Shown here: positions 1 to 9,353 of the stretch, piece after piece
How positions within the stretch are numbered: position 1 is the stretch's first letter
How the letters are laid out: each line of letters starts with the position of its first letter
Assembly (NCBI RefSeq): GCF_003056725.1
Contig: NZ_QBKZ01000016.1
Coordinates: 1 to 64,000 of the forward strand
Direction: 5' to 3'
Source: Mangrovicoccus ximenensis
Lineage (GTDB): Bacteria > Pseudomonadota > Alphaproteobacteria > Rhodobacterales > Rhodobacteraceae
DNA: 64,000 nucleotides
Notes under the pieces: model-generated
Seen by the model: the letters and a program-made list of their open reading frames with translations, nothing else
Told to the model about the DNA's origin: nothing
Database searches by the model: none
Made by a program: the position numbers and the translations under genes

Positions 1-112
1 GGATGGCAGAGAGCACCTGCGGCGTGCTCGGCCCGGCAGAGCGGTCGCGCATGGACACCGTCAGGCGGAGCTGCCGCGCGTCGGAGTTCGCGCGCTGCGG
101 GTGACGGCGCAA

Positions 113-134
113 GGGGCTGTCCGCGGACAGCCCC
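113..134. terminator. Perfect hairpin at the left edge
   Basis: A 22-base perfect palindrome with 11-bp arms lies just beyond the stop codon of the leftward aminotransferase gene. It could end transcription from either side. It has no T-run, so the terminator role is inferred. Bases 1-112 hold no recognisable gene; the only open stretch ends at about 104. Confidence 0.45.
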
Positions 135-144
135 GGGCCGGGGA

Positions 145-1524
145 TCAGATCAGGCCTTCGGCCTTCGCCTCCTCGGCGACCTGGTCGAGCGCGCTGCGCA
201 GCCGGGCGAAGATCTGGGCGATGTCGTCCTCGGTGACGATCAGCGGCGGGCAGAGCGCCACGGTGTCATAGACGTTGCGGCAGATCAGGCCGGCGTTCTG
301 GGCGGCCTTGGCGACGCGGGCGCAGAGCGCGCCGGATTTGCCGAAGGGCTGCTTGGTGGCCTTGTCGGCCAGCTCCAGCCCGCCGATCAGCCCGGTGCCG
401 CGCACTTCGCCGACCAGCGGATGATCCGCGAATTCGCGCAGGCCGGCCTGGAAGATCGGCTCCAGACGGGCTGCATTGCCGATCAGGTCGCGCTCCTCGA
501 TGATCTTGAGGTTCTCGAGTCCGACGGCGCAGGCGACGGGATGGCCCGAGGCGGTGTAGCCGTGGCCGAAGGTGCCAAGCTGCGCGGTGTGGTCGGCAAT
601 GGCGTCGTAGACCTTGTCGTTCACCATGATCGCGGCAAGCGGCATGTAGGAGGAGGTCAGCTGCTTCGAGGTCACCAGGATGTCGGGCATGAAGCCGTAT
701 TTCTGGCAGCCGAAGGGCGTGCCGAGACGGCCGAAGCCGTTGATGACCTCGTCCGACACCAGCAGGATGTCGTATTTCGCGCAGATCTCCGCGACGCCCG
801 GCCAGTAGCCTTCCGGCGGCGTGATCACACCGCCGGCGCCCATGCAGGGCTCGCCGATGAAGGCGGCAATGGTCTCTGGGCCTTCCGCCAGGATCGTGTC
901 TTCCAGTTCCTTCAGCAGCCGCTGGGTGAACTCGGCCTCGGTCTCGCCTTCGGCGCCGAACTTCCAGAAATGCGGGCAGGTCAGGTGGGTGACCGGGATC
1001 GCCGGCAGGTCGAAATCCTTGTGGTTCGCCGGCAGGCCGGTCAGCGAGCCGGAGGCGACGGTGATGCCGTGATAGGCCTTGTTGCGGGCAAGGAATTTCT
1101 TCTTGGCAGGCCGCCCCAGCGCGTTGTTCATGAACCACACCATCTTGATGACGGTGTCATTGGCCTCGGAGCCGGAATTGGTGAAGAAGGCGCGGTTCAG
1201 CCCCTCGGGAGTCATCTCGGCGAGCTTCTCGGCGAGGCGGATCGCCGGCTCGTTCGCCTTGTGGGCGAAGGAGTGGTAGTAGGGCAGGGCGTCCATCTGG
1301 GCGACGGCGGCGTCGCGCAGCCGCGGCTCGGAGAAGCCCACGGCCACCGACCAGAGCCCGGCGAGACCCTCGATGTATTCCTTGCCCTCGCTGTCATAGA
1401 CCCGGACGCCGTCGCCCTTGGCGATGATCAGCGGACCCTGCTCTTCGTGCAGGCGGGCATTGGTATAGGGGTGGATCGAATGGGCGATGTCGGACGCGTG
1501 GAGCGAGTTCGGGATCTGGTTCAT
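145..1524 (-). CDS. Class III (omega) aminotransferase, PLP-dependent
   Basis: A 459-residue fold-type I aminotransferase that should move an amino group from an amine or omega-amino acid to a keto acid in the cytosol. Visible landmarks are the substrate/PLP segment FFTNSGSEAND near residue 113, the aspartate in SDEVINGFGR near 258 and the Schiff-base lysine Lys288 in TSKQLTSSYMP. The ATG at 1524 is chosen over an upstream in-frame start because GGAG lies at the right distance and the family begins here. The next genes are a polyamine-type deacetylase and a GntR regulator in the same direction, so a role in amine or polyamine breakdown is inferred. The exact substrate cannot be read from the sequence. 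Confidence 0.88.
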   Translation of the reverse strand: MNQIPNSLHASDIAHSIHPYTNARLHEEQGPLIIAKGDGVRVYDSEGKEYIEGLAGLWSVAVGFSEPRLRDAAVAQMDALPYYHSFAHKANEPAIRLAEKLAEMTPEGLNRAFFTNSGSEANDTVIKMVWFMNNALGRPAKKKFLARNKAYHGITVASGSLTGLPANHKDFDLPAIPVTHLTCPHFWKFGAEGETEAEFTQRLLKELEDTILAEGPETIAAFIGEPCMGAGGVITPPEGYWPGVAEICAKYDILLVSDEVINGFGRLGTPFGCQKYGFMPDILVTSKQLTSSYMPLAAIMVNDKVYDAIADHTAQLGTFGHGYTASGHPVACAVGLENLKIIEERDLIGNAARLEPIFQAGLREFADHPLVGEVRGTGLIGGLELADKATKQPFGKSGALCARVAKAAQNAGLICRNVYDTVALCPPLIVTEDDIAQIFARLRSALDQVAEEAKAEGLI

Positions 1525-1575
1525 CGGAGACTCCAAGGGAAGCGGCGCCGGGGCGCGGTCGGCGCCCGGCGGAAA

Positions 1576-1585
1576 CTGTCGACAG
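1576..1585. promoter_or_regulatory. Candidate GntR operator CTGTCGACAG
   Basis: A 10-base perfect palindrome lies 52 bases upstream of the aminotransferase start. The same TGTCGACA core occurs in the divergent GntR/aldolase promoter at 3440-3447. FadR-family GntR proteins commonly bind short palindromes of this kind, so the adjacent regulator is the natural candidate. Binding is inferred. Confidence 0.5.
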
Positions 1586-1661
1586 CAGGTCAACCAGATC
1601 GCCGGGGCAATGCATAGGGCCAGCGGGCGGCGGCGATCAGGCCAGATCCGCCCGCCGCGGA

Positions 1662-2687
1662 TCAGCGGCCGAGCAGGCCTTCCATGACGCTTTCCAGCGA
1701 GGTGGTCAGGTCCTCGGAGAGATAGCCGCCCTCCTGGATCAGCACGGTCGGGTAGCCGGCGGCGGCGATCTTCCTGCCGGCCTCGCGGAAGCCGTCCCAG
1801 CTGACCTTCATGCCCGCGAGCGGGTCGTTTTCATGCGCGTCGAGCCCGAGCGACACCACCAGCGCGCCGGGGGCGAACTCCGCGATCCGCTCCAGCGCGC
1901 GGTCGATCGCGGCCAGCCAGGCCTCGTCGGTCGTGGTCCGCGGCAGCGGGATGTTGAGGTTGAAGCCCTCGCCGTCGCCCTCGCCGGTCTCATGCGCATA
2001 GCCGACGAAGAACGGATAGTAGGTCGCCGGATCGGCATGGACCGAGACGGTCTGCACGTCTGCGCGGCCGTAGAACACGCCCTGCGTGCCGTTGCCGTGA
2101 TGGACATCAATGTCGAGCGTGGCGACCTTGGCGTGCTGCGTGCGCATCCGCTCCACCGCGATGGCGGCGACATTCATCAGGCAGTGCCCGGCCACGGTAT
2201 CGGCGGTCGAGTGGTGCCCCGGCGGACGGGTCAGCGCATAGGCCATCTTCTCGCCTGCCAGCACCGCATCGGCCGCCGCAACGGCACAATCGGCCGCCCG
2301 GCGCGTCGCCGTCCAGGAATGCGGTCCGATCGGCGCCGAGGTGTCGCCGAGGTGCCAGCCTGCCCGGCCGACGATGCTGTCCTTGGGATAGGTGCTGGTT
2401 GCTTTCTGCGCGAAGACATTCGGCACCACTTCCGGCCCGCAATTCGGCAGCTTCTGCCATTCCTCCCAGGCATGTTCGAGGAAATCCAGCAATTCGGGCG
2501 TGTGGACCGCTTCCAGCGCGGCGCGCGGGGCCTCTGCGGGGCTTTCGGTCGCCAGCCCCAGCTTGCCGAGCGCGGCCAGCAGGAGCTTTGCGCGATCCGC
2601 CTGTTCGGCATTGTGCAGGAGCTTGCCATGGGTCAGGCGGAACTGGGGATCATGCGCATCGGTTTCGGGCGCGTAGAAGCACTTCAT
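1662..2687 (-). CDS. Histone-deacetylase-family acetylpolyamine amidohydrolase
   Basis: A 341-residue zinc amidohydrolase of the HDAC superfamily, expected to remove acetyl groups from acetylated polyamines or related amines. The active-site signatures are intact: PPGHHS at 155-160, DIDVHHGNG at 192-200 carrying metal-binding Asp/His, and SLGLDAHENDP near 285 with the second metal aspartate. The ATG at 2687 is preferred to a TTG at 2705 that would overlap the GntR gene. It is followed after 137 bases by the aminotransferase, so deacetylation followed by transamination is a reasonable pathway. Acetylputrescine-like substrates are inferred from family members such as AphA/AphB. Confidence 0.85.
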   Translation of the reverse strand: MKCFYAPETDAHDPQFRLTHGKLLHNAEQADRAKLLLAALGKLGLATESPAEAPRAALEAVHTPELLDFLEHAWEEWQKLPNCGPEVVPNVFAQKATSTYPKDSIVGRAGWHLGDTSAPIGPHSWTATRRAADCAVAAADAVLAGEKMAYALTRPPGHHSTADTVAGHCLMNVAAIAVERMRTQHAKVATLDIDVHHGNGTQGVFYGRADVQTVSVHADPATYYPFFVGYAHETGEGDGEGFNLNIPLPRTTTDEAWLAAIDRALERIAEFAPGALVVSLGLDAHENDPLAGMKVSWDGFREAGRKIAAAGYPTVLIQEGGYLSEDLTTSLESVMEGLLGR

Positions 2688-2694
2688 GGTCTGG

Positions 2695-3384
2695 TCACTC
2701 TTCAAGCGTTCGGAATTGCTGGGTGACGAGGCGCCGGGCCTCGCCGATATGGTATTCGATCGCGTCTTTCGCGGCGGTCTCGTCGCGGGCGCGCAGGGCC
2801 TCGAGGATCGGCAGATGGGTGTCGGCGATCCAGCGAGGGTCGCCGTAGAGCCGCCCGATCACCATGACGCAAAGCTCGGTCTCCTTCGCCAGCTGGTCGA
2901 AGATCGCGGAGAAGCGCGGATTGCCGGAGGCGGCGATCATCCGGCGGTGGAATTCCATGTCCGCCTCCATCTGGGTCAGCATGTCGACCTCGGGCGTGGA
3001 GACGCCGCGCAGCGTTTCGATCTGCGCCGCCAGCCCGTCGATCGCCGCTTCGGGCGCCTCGCGGACCACGCGCAAGGCGGCGGCGGTCTCGATCACGATC
3101 CTGAGCTCGTAGAGATCGTCCAGCTCCTGCGCGGAAATCTTGCGCACGAAGAAGCCGCGGTTCGGCTGGTAGGCCACCAGCCCCGAGCTTTCCAGGAGCC
3201 GCGCCGCCTCGCGCACGGGGGCGCGGCTGGTGCCCAGATCCCGGGCGATCACCGATTCCGACAGCCGCGATCCGGGCTTCAGCTTGCCGCGGATGATCGC
3301 TTCGCCCAGCAGGTTCGCCACCCGGTCGACCAGTCCGTCGCGTCCGAGCGGCGCAAATTGCGAGGGAGAATCGGGTTTGTCCAT
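2695..3384 (-). CDS. GntR-family (FadR/FCD type) transcriptional regulator
   Basis: About 229 residues: a winged helix-turn-helix near residues 15-80 (GKLKPGSRLSESVIARDLG, then SRAPVREAARLLE) and an all-helical FCD ligand domain to the end. FCD regulators bind small carboxylates through a metal site; the ligand here is unknown. It is divergent from the aldolase-dpp operon and just upstream of the deacetylase and aminotransferase, so it probably controls both arms. Neither the ATG at 3384 nor the GTG at 3396 has a good ribosome-binding site, so the start is uncertain by four codons. Confidence 0.85.
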   Translation of the reverse strand: MDKPDSPSQFAPLGRDGLVDRVANLLGEAIIRGKLKPGSRLSESVIARDLGTSRAPVREAARLLESSGLVAYQPNRGFFVRKISAQELDDLYELRIVIETAAALRVVREAPEAAIDGLAAQIETLRGVSTPEVDMLTQMEADMEFHRRMIAASGNPRFSAIFDQLAKETELCVMVIGRLYGDPRWIADTHLPILEALRARDETAAKDAIEYHIGEARRLVTQQFRTLEE

Positions 3385-3432
3385 CGGTGTGGTCACTTTC
3401 GAGGCAATATGGGGCGAGGCTAACTGTCTTCA

Positions 3433-3458
3433 TGTCGACTGTCGACAATTTCTTGACA
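3433..3458 (+). promoter_or_regulatory. Divergent promoter with overlapping TGTCGAC operators
   Basis: TGTCGAC (3433-3439) runs directly into the palindrome TGTCGACA (3440-3447). These are followed by TTGACA (3453-3458), a consensus -35 for the rightward aldolase operon; the -10 is weak. The palindrome core matches the one upstream of the aminotransferase. A regulator bound here would sit beside RNA polymerase and also upstream of the leftward gntR gene. Confidence 0.55.
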
Positions 3459-3506
3459 CAGATCAAGGACGGCGCTCTTTTCAACCCCAGACAAAGGAGA
3501 CGCCCG

Positions 3507-4274
3507 ATGCCCGACGGCCAGACCGACCCCACCGCCGCCCTGCGCCGAGACCTTGCCGCCGCCTACCGGCTGATCGCGCTCATGGGGATGGATGACGGGA
3601 TCTACACCCATATCTCCGCCCGCCTGCCCGACGGTCCGGGCGGCCAGAAGCGGTTCCTGCTCAACCCCTATGGCCTGCGCTTCGACGAGGTGACGGCCGG
3701 AAATCTGGTGACGGTCGACGAAACCGGCTCGGTGATCGACGATCCCTACGGCGCCGGGGTGAATGCCGCGGGCTTCACCATTCATTCCGCCGTCCACATG
3801 GCGCGCCATGACGCGGTCTGCGTGCTGCACACCCATACGGTGGCGGGCGTCGCGGTCAGCTCGGTCAAGGAGGGGCTGCTGTCCCTCAACCAGTGGTCCG
3901 CGCAGTTCCACGGCCGGATCGCGTTCCATGACTACGAAGGCATCGCGCTGGATCTGGCCGAGCGGGAACGCATCGTCGCCGATCTGGGCGACCGCGACGT
4001 GATGCTGCTGAGGAATCACGGCACGCTGCTTCTCGGCCGGTCCGTGGCCGAAGCGGTGAAATACGCGGTCAACCTGGAGCGCTCCTGCAAGGCGCAGGTC
4101 GCGGCGCTGTCGATGGGGCTGACCCCGGTGGTGCTGCCCGATGACGTGGCCGAGCACACTGCCCGCCAATACGCGCGGATGTATGACAAGATGGAACTGG
4201 AAGGCGCGCCCGATCCGGAATGGACGGCGATCCTCCGCAAGGTCGAAACGGCCTGCCCCGGCTACGCCGGCTGA
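3507..4274 (+). CDS. Class II aldolase/adducin family protein
   Basis: A 255-residue cytosolic protein of the class II aldolase fold (fuculose-phosphate aldolase/adducin head). Zinc-ligand histidines are visible in VLHTHTVAG and in LLRNHGTLLLG, the usual two clusters. Such proteins cleave or decarboxylate hydroxylated acids or sugar phosphates, but substrates vary too much to assign one. The ATG at 3507 follows AAGGAGA at good spacing; a longer in-frame extension would run across the promoter and is rejected. It is the first gene of the operon leading into the dpp-type importer. Confidence 0.83.
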   Translation: MPDGQTDPTAALRRDLAAAYRLIALMGMDDGIYTHISARLPDGPGGQKRFLLNPYGLRFDEVTAGNLVTVDETGSVIDDPYGAGVNAAGFTIHSAVHMARHDAVCVLHTHTVAGVAVSSVKEGLLSLNQWSAQFHGRIAFHDYEGIALDLAERERIVADLGDRDVMLLRNHGTLLLGRSVAEAVKYAVNLERSCKAQVAALSMGLTPVVLPDDVAEHTARQYARMYDKMELEGAPDPEWTAILRKVETACPGYAG

Positions 4275-4324
4275 CCCCGACCCCGGACAAACCGGGGCGG
4301 CAACCTCAAGCAACAGGGAAACCC

Positions 4325-5872
4325 ATGAAACATCTCAAGGCAACGACCTTCCTCATCGCCGCCGCCTTCGCGGGCCAGGCCCTCGCCCAGGAAGCCGGCG
4401 GGCGTCTCGACATCGTGGTCCAGCCCGAACCGCCGGGGCTGATGCTGGGGCTGGTGCAGAACGGCCCGACCCAGCTGGTTGCGGGCGACATCTACGAAGG
4501 CCTGCTGCGCTACACCACCGATCTGGAGCCCGAGCCGGGCCTCGCCAAGTCCTGGGGGATCTCCGAGGACGGGCTGACCTACACCTTCCACCTGAACGAA
4601 GGCGTGAAATGGCATGACGGCGAGGATTTCACCGCCGAGGACGTGGTGTTTTCCGCGGATGTCTTCCTGCGCGAGACCCATGCCCGCCTGCGCGCCTCGC
4701 TGGCCTATGTCGACACGATCACCGCGCCCGACGACCTGACGGTGGTGTTCCAGCTGAAGGAGCCCTTCGGCCCGTTCATCTCGGTCTTCGAGGTCGGCAC
4801 CATGCCGATGATCCCGAAGCATATCTACGAGGGCACCGACTACGCCACCAACGAGATGAACGCGACGCCGATCGGCACCGGTCCGTTCAAGTTCGACAAA
4901 TGGGAGAAGGGCAGCTTCATCCATCTGGTCAAGAACGAGGACTACTATGTCGAGGGCCTGCCCCATCTCGACGAGGTCTATTACCGGGTGATCCCGGATG
5001 CCGCCTCGCGCGCGGTCGCCTTCGAAACGGGCGAGGTCGACGTGCTGCCGGGCGGCTCGGTGGAGAACTGGGATGTCGCGCGGCTGACCGGGATGGACGG
5101 GGTCTGCTCGACCGGCTCGGGCTGGGAATTCTTCGCGCCGCTCGCCTGGATGTGGCTCAACAACCGCGAGGGACCGACCTCGGACGTGCGTTTCCGCCAG
5201 GCGATCATGTACGCGATGGACCGCGAATTCGTCCGCGACGTGGTTTGGAACGGCTTCGGCAAGGTGCCGACCGGCCCGGTCGCCTCGGCCACCAACTTCT
5301 ACTCGGACGACGTCACGCCCTATCCGCACGACCCCGACAAGGCGAAGGCGCTGCTCGACGAGATGGGCTATTCGGGCGAAACCGTCCGCCTGCTGCCGCT
5401 GCCCTATGGCGAGACCTGGCAACGCTGGGCCGAAGCCGTGCGCCAGAACCTTTCCGAGGTCGGCATCAATGTCGAGATCGACTCCACCGACGTGGCCGGC
5501 TGGAACGAGAAGACGTCCCAGTGGGACTACGACATGGCCTTCACCTATCTCTACCAGTACGGCGATCCGGCGCTCGGCGTGTCGCGCAACTACACCGCCG
5601 ACCGCATCCAGAAGGGCAGCCCCTGGAACAACGTGGAAGGCTACGAGAATTCCGAGCTCGACGCGAAATGGGCCGCGGCCGCGACCATGACCGACGCCGC
5701 CGAGCGCCAGGCAGCCTATGACGAGATCCAGAGGGAAATCGTCGATGACGTGCCGGTCGCGTGGCTGCTGGAGCTGGAATTCCCGACCATCTACCGCTGC
5801 AACGTCCACGACCTCGTGACGACCGGCATCGGCCTGAATGACGGCATCCGCAACGCCTGGATCGAACAGTAA
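4325..5872 (+). CDS. ABC importer substrate-binding protein, DppA/OppA family (SBP family 5)
   Basis: A 515-residue periplasmic solute-binding protein. The first 21 residues form a Sec signal peptide (basic MKHLK, hydrophobic core, cleavage after ALA). The family hallmark GLAKSWGISEDGLTYTFHL is present near residue 75, and the length is typical for peptide/nickel/opine-type binding proteins. The ATG at 4325 follows CAGGGAAACCC. It heads a complete importer, with permease genes 52 bases downstream. The ligand is unknown; a neighbouring deacetylase and aminotransferase would fit an acylated amine, amino-acid conjugate or short peptide. Confidence 0.9.
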   Translation: MKHLKATTFLIAAAFAGQALAQEAGGRLDIVVQPEPPGLMLGLVQNGPTQLVAGDIYEGLLRYTTDLEPEPGLAKSWGISEDGLTYTFHLNEGVKWHDGEDFTAEDVVFSADVFLRETHARLRASLAYVDTITAPDDLTVVFQLKEPFGPFISVFEVGTMPMIPKHIYEGTDYATNEMNATPIGTGPFKFDKWEKGSFIHLVKNEDYYVEGLPHLDEVYYRVIPDAASRAVAFETGEVDVLPGGSVENWDVARLTGMDGVCSTGSGWEFFAPLAWMWLNNREGPTSDVRFRQAIMYAMDREFVRDVVWNGFGKVPTGPVASATNFYSDDVTPYPHDPDKAKALLDEMGYSGETVRLLPLPYGETWQRWAEAVRQNLSEVGINVEIDSTDVAGWNEKTSQWDYDMAFTYLYQYGDPALGVSRNYTADRIQKGSPWNNVEGYENSELDAKWAAAATMTDAAERQAAYDEIQREIVDDVPVAWLLELEFPTIYRCNVHDLVTTGIGLNDGIRNAWIEQ

Positions 5873-5923
5873 CGTCGCCGCCGGTCCCTGCGGGGGCCGG
5901 CCTTCCGACCGGAGGACTCCCTC

Positions 5924-6901
5924 ATGGCCGTGCTCGTGCCCGTGCTGGGGCGGCTTGCCAAGGCGCTGCTGACGCTCCTTGCCATTGCCGTCCTGAACTT
6001 CTTCCTCATCCATGCCGCACCGGGCGATCCGGCGGTCGTGCTGGCCGGCGAGGCCGGGGCCGCCGACGAACAGATGATCGCCCAGCTGCGCGAGCGCTTC
6101 GGCCTCGACCAGCCCTTCCATGTCCAGCTCGGCAGCTATGTCTGGAACATCGTCCAGCTCGATTTCGGCTATTCCTTCCGCCAGGGCGCCCCGGTGCTCG
6201 ACCTGATCCTCGACCGGCTGCCCGCGACGCTGATCCTGACGCTGACCGCCTTCGTCATCTCGCTGACGCTGGGCATCATCCTCGGCGTCGCCGCCTCGGC
6301 GCGGGTCGGCAAGGCCTCGGACAGCCTGCTGACCACGCTGGCGCTGCTGTTCTACGCGACGCCGCTCTACTGGGCCGCGCTGATGGCGGTGCTGGTCTTC
6401 TCGGTCGAGCTCGGCTGGCTGCCCGGCTTCGGCTATGAAACCGTCGGCGCCAACTACACCGGTCTCGCGCGGGTCTGGGACGTGATCAAGCACCTGATCC
6501 TGCCCGCCTCGACGCTCGGCCTTTTCTTCATGGCGGTCTACATGCGGATGACGCGGGCCTCGATGCTGGAAGTCAGCCAGATGGATTTCGTCAAGACCGC
6601 GCGCGCGAAGGGCCTCAGCGGTCCGGTGATCCGCCGCCGCCACATCCTGCGCAACGCGATCCTGCCCGTCGTCACGCTGGCCGGGCTTCAGGCCGGGCAG
6701 CTGGTCGGAGGCGCCGTGCTGACCGAGACGGTCTTTGCCTGGCCCGGCATCGGGCGGCTGATGTTCGAGAGCCTCGCCGCGCGCGACTACAACACCATCC
6801 TCGGCGTCTTCCTCGTCTCGGCCGCCATGGTCATCGTCTTCAACATCCTGACCGACCTCGTCTACCGGCTGGTCGATCCCCGCATCGGAGCCCGCGCATG
6901 A
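5924..6901 (+). CDS. ABC transporter permease, DppB family
   Basis: A 325-residue inner-membrane permease with about six hydrophobic spans. The N-terminal stretch NFFLIHAAPGDPAVVLAG is typical of DppB/GsiC proteins, and the EAA-type ATPase-contact loop lies near FVKTARAKGLSGPVIRRRHILRNA in the C-terminal half. The start follows GGAGG. A short GC hairpin (5881-5900) between the binding-protein gene and this one may set the usual step-down in expression. The stop overlaps the next start as ATGA. Confidence 0.92.
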   Translation: MAVLVPVLGRLAKALLTLLAIAVLNFFLIHAAPGDPAVVLAGEAGAADEQMIAQLRERFGLDQPFHVQLGSYVWNIVQLDFGYSFRQGAPVLDLILDRLPATLILTLTAFVISLTLGIILGVAASARVGKASDSLLTTLALLFYATPLYWAALMAVLVFSVELGWLPGFGYETVGANYTGLARVWDVIKHLILPASTLGLFFMAVYMRMTRASMLEVSQMDFVKTARAKGLSGPVIRRRHILRNAILPVVTLAGLQAGQLVGGAVLTETVFAWPGIGRLMFESLAARDYNTILGVFLVSAAMVIVFNILTDLVYRLVDPRIGARA

Positions 6902-7731
6902 TCCGCCGTTTCGCCTCCAACAAGGGCGCGGTGATCGGCGTCCTGATCCTCCTGCTCGTCATCGGCCTCGCGCTGACCGCCGACCTCCTGTTCCCGCGCG
7001 GCCCCTGGGCGATGGTGCAGCGGCCCTTCCTCGTGCCCTTCACGATGGACGGCTTCCCGTTGGGCACCGACACGCTGGGCCGTGACGTGGCCGCCGGCCT
7101 CGTCCATGGCGCGCGGGTCTCGCTTCTGGTCGGGCTCGTCTCCACGGTCGTGGCGCTGGCGATCGGCGTGCCGCTCGGCGCCATCGCGGGCTTCTACGGC
7201 GGCTGGGCGGACGAGGGCGCGATGCGCTTCACCGAGTTCTTCCAGACCATCCCGAACTTTGCCCTCGCCATCGTGCTGGTGGCGATCCTCGAACCGACGC
7301 TGACCTCGATCACGCTGGCCATCGCCATCGTCTCCTGGCCGCCGGTCGCCCGGCTGGTCCGGGCCGAGGTGATGGCGGTGAAGAGCCGCGAATATGTCGA
7401 TGCCGCGCGGCTTGCGGGCCTGTCGAAGGCGCGCATCCTGACCACCGAGGTGCTGCCGAACACCGTCTCGCCGATCATCGTCATGGCCTCGCTGATGGTC
7501 GCCACCGCGATCCTGCTGGAAAGCTCGCTGAGCTTCCTCGGCCTCGGCGATCCGAACGCGATGAGCTGGGGCTACATGATCGGCGCGGCGCGCACCGTGA
7601 TCCGCTCGGCCTGGTGGCTGAGCTTCTTCCCGGGCGTCGCGATCCTCGTCACCGTGCTGGCGCTGAACCTGATCGGCGAGGGGCTGAACGACGCGCTGAA
7701 CCCGCATCTGAGCCGGAAGGGAACCGCATGA
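6898..7731 (+). CDS. ABC transporter permease, DppC family
   Basis: A 277-residue inner-membrane permease, partner of the preceding DppB-type protein. It has about six membrane spans, the DppC signature GTDTLGRDVAAGLVHGARVS near residue 55 and the EAA loop around YVDAARLAGLSKARILTTEVLPN. It overlaps its neighbours by four bases on both sides, so it is translationally coupled in a single operon. Confidence 0.92.
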   Translation: MIRRFASNKGAVIGVLILLLVIGLALTADLLFPRGPWAMVQRPFLVPFTMDGFPLGTDTLGRDVAAGLVHGARVSLLVGLVSTVVALAIGVPLGAIAGFYGGWADEGAMRFTEFFQTIPNFALAIVLVAILEPTLTSITLAIAIVSWPPVARLVRAEVMAVKSREYVDAARLAGLSKARILTTEVLPNTVSPIIVMASLMVATAILLESSLSFLGLGDPNAMSWGYMIGAARTVIRSAWWLSFFPGVAILVTVLALNLIGEGLNDALNPHLSRKGTA

Positions 7732-9353
7732 GGACCGTGCTTTCGATCGAGGACCTGTCCATCGCCCTGCCGAAGGGCGCCGACCGTCCCCATGCCGTCG
7801 GCGGCATCTCGATGACCATCCGGGAAGGAGAGATCCTCTGCGTCGTCGGCGAAAGCGGCTCCGGCAAGTCGATGACCGCCAATGCCCTGATGGGCCTCTT
7901 GCCGCCGGGCGTCGCCGTCGATGGCGGCCGCGCGGTCTTCGACGGCCAGGACGTGCTCGCGCTGCCGGAAACCGAGCGGCAGAGCCTGCGCGGGTCGCGC
8001 ATCGCGATGATCTTCCAGGAGCCGATGACTGCGCTCAACCCGCTGATGCGGATCGGCGAGCAGATCGCCGAGGTCTTCGCCGCCCATGGCATGTACACCC
8101 AGACCGAGCGGGACAAGCGCGCGCTGGCGCTGATCACCGAGGTCGGGCTGCCCGATCCGGCGAAGATCGTGCGGGCCTATCCGTTCCAGCTCTCGGGCGG
8201 GCAGCGGCAGCGGGCGATGATCGCCATGGCGCTTGCGCTGGAGCCGGAGCTCCTGATCGCCGACGAGCCGACCACCGCGCTCGACGTCACCACCCAGGCG
8301 CAGATCCTCGAGCTGATCCTCGACCTGCGGAAACGCCGGGGCATGGGGGTGATGTTCATCACCCATGATTTCGGCGTGGTGGCCGAGATCGCCGACAAGG
8401 TGATCGTCATGGAGAAGGGCATCGCGGTCGAGCAGGGCAGCGCCGCCGCCGTCCTGCAGACGCCGCAGCATCCCTATACGCAGCGCCTGCTCGACGCCAT
8501 CCCGACCGGCCGCCTGCCCGAGGCGCGCCGGCTGGAGGAGGCGCCTGTGCTGGAGGTGAAGGGGCTCAGGAAGGTCTACCGCACCGGCGGCGGCTTCTTC
8601 CGCGAGGCGCGCGAGGTGCGCGCCGTCGATGACGTGTCGCTGAGCATCGCCCGCGGCGAGGTGCTGGGGCTGGTCGGCGAGAGCGGCTCGGGCAAGTCGA
8701 CGCTGGGCCGCGCGGTCGTCCGCCTGGTCACGCCCGATGCCGGGCAGGTGCTGGTCGGCGGCACGGATCTGGCGGCACTCAGCGAAGAGGAGCTGAGGAA
8801 GAGCCGCAACAAGGTGCAGATGGTCTTCCAGGACCCCTATGCCTCGCTGAACCCGCGCCACCGCATCCTGCGCGCGCTGACCGCCGGACCCATCGCCATG
8901 GGCAAGCCGAAGGCTGCGGCCGAGGCGAAGGCGCGCGAGCTGCTGGAGATCGTCGGCCTCGGCGCCGAAGCCGCCGGGCGCTATCCGCACGAATTCTCCG
9001 GCGGCCAGCGCCAGCGGATCGGCATCGCCCGCGCGCTCGCGATGGAACCCGAGCTGATCGTCGCGGACGAAGCCGTCTCGGCGCTCGATGTCTCGATCCA
9101 GGCGCAGGTGCTCGACCTGCTGCGCGACCTCAGGTCGCGTCTCGGCCTCTCGATCCTCTTCATCACCCATGATCTGCGGGTCGCGGCGCAGCTCTGCGAC
9201 CGGATCGCGGTGATGCAGAAGGGGCGGCTGGTCGAGATCGGTGCGGTCCACGACATTTTCCTTTCGCCGCAAGAGGCTTATACGCGGGACTTGCTGGCTG
9301 CCGTGCCGGGCGCGGACTGGGCCGGAGAGAACAGGGCAAGGGAACTCGCATGA
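7728..9353 (+). CDS. Dual-domain ABC transporter ATPase (DppD-DppF fused)
   Basis: A 541-residue ATPase carrying two complete nucleotide-binding domains. Each has a Walker A ([10 protein letters not shown] near 40 and [10 protein letters not shown] near 315), an LSGGQRQR or FSGGQRQR signature and a Walker B followed by ALDV. Between them lies the oligopeptide-ATPase C-terminal extension ([13 protein letters not shown]), and the second domain ends with its own [11 protein letters not shown]. It therefore supplies both ATPases of the Dpp-type importer in one chain, a known fused arrangement. It overlaps both neighbours by four bases. Confidence 0.92.
   Translation: MRTVLSIEDLSIALPKGADRPHAVGGISMTIREGEILCVVGESGSGKSMTANALMGLLPPGVAVDGGRAVFDGQDVLALPETERQSLRGSRIAMIFQEPMTALNPLMRIGEQIAEVFAAHGMYTQTERDKRALALITEVGLPDPAKIVRAYPFQLSGGQRQRAMIAMALALEPELLIADEPTTALDVTTQAQILELILDLRKRRGMGVMFITHDFGVVAEIADKVIVMEKGIAVEQGSAAAVLQTPQHPYTQRLLDAIPTGRLPEARRLEEAPVLEVKGLRKVYRTGGGFFREAREVRAVDDVSLSIARGEVLGLVGESGSGKSTLGRAVVRLVTPDAGQVLVGGTDLAALSEEELRKSRNKVQMVFQDPYASLNPRHRILRALTAGPIAMGKPKAAAEAKARELLEIVGLGAEAAGRYPHEFSGGQRQRIGIARALAMEPELIVADEAVSALDVSIQAQVLDLLRDLRSRLGLSILFITHDLRVAAQLCDRIAVMQKGRLVEIGAVHDIFLSPQEAYTRDLLAAVPGADWAGENRARELA

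Noticed and set aside
4262-6643. A 793-residue leftward open frame opposite the dpp genes
   Set aside because: It is a GC-driven antisense frame rich in Arg, Gly, Asp and His; the rightward frames encode complete binding-protein and permease domains with start signals.
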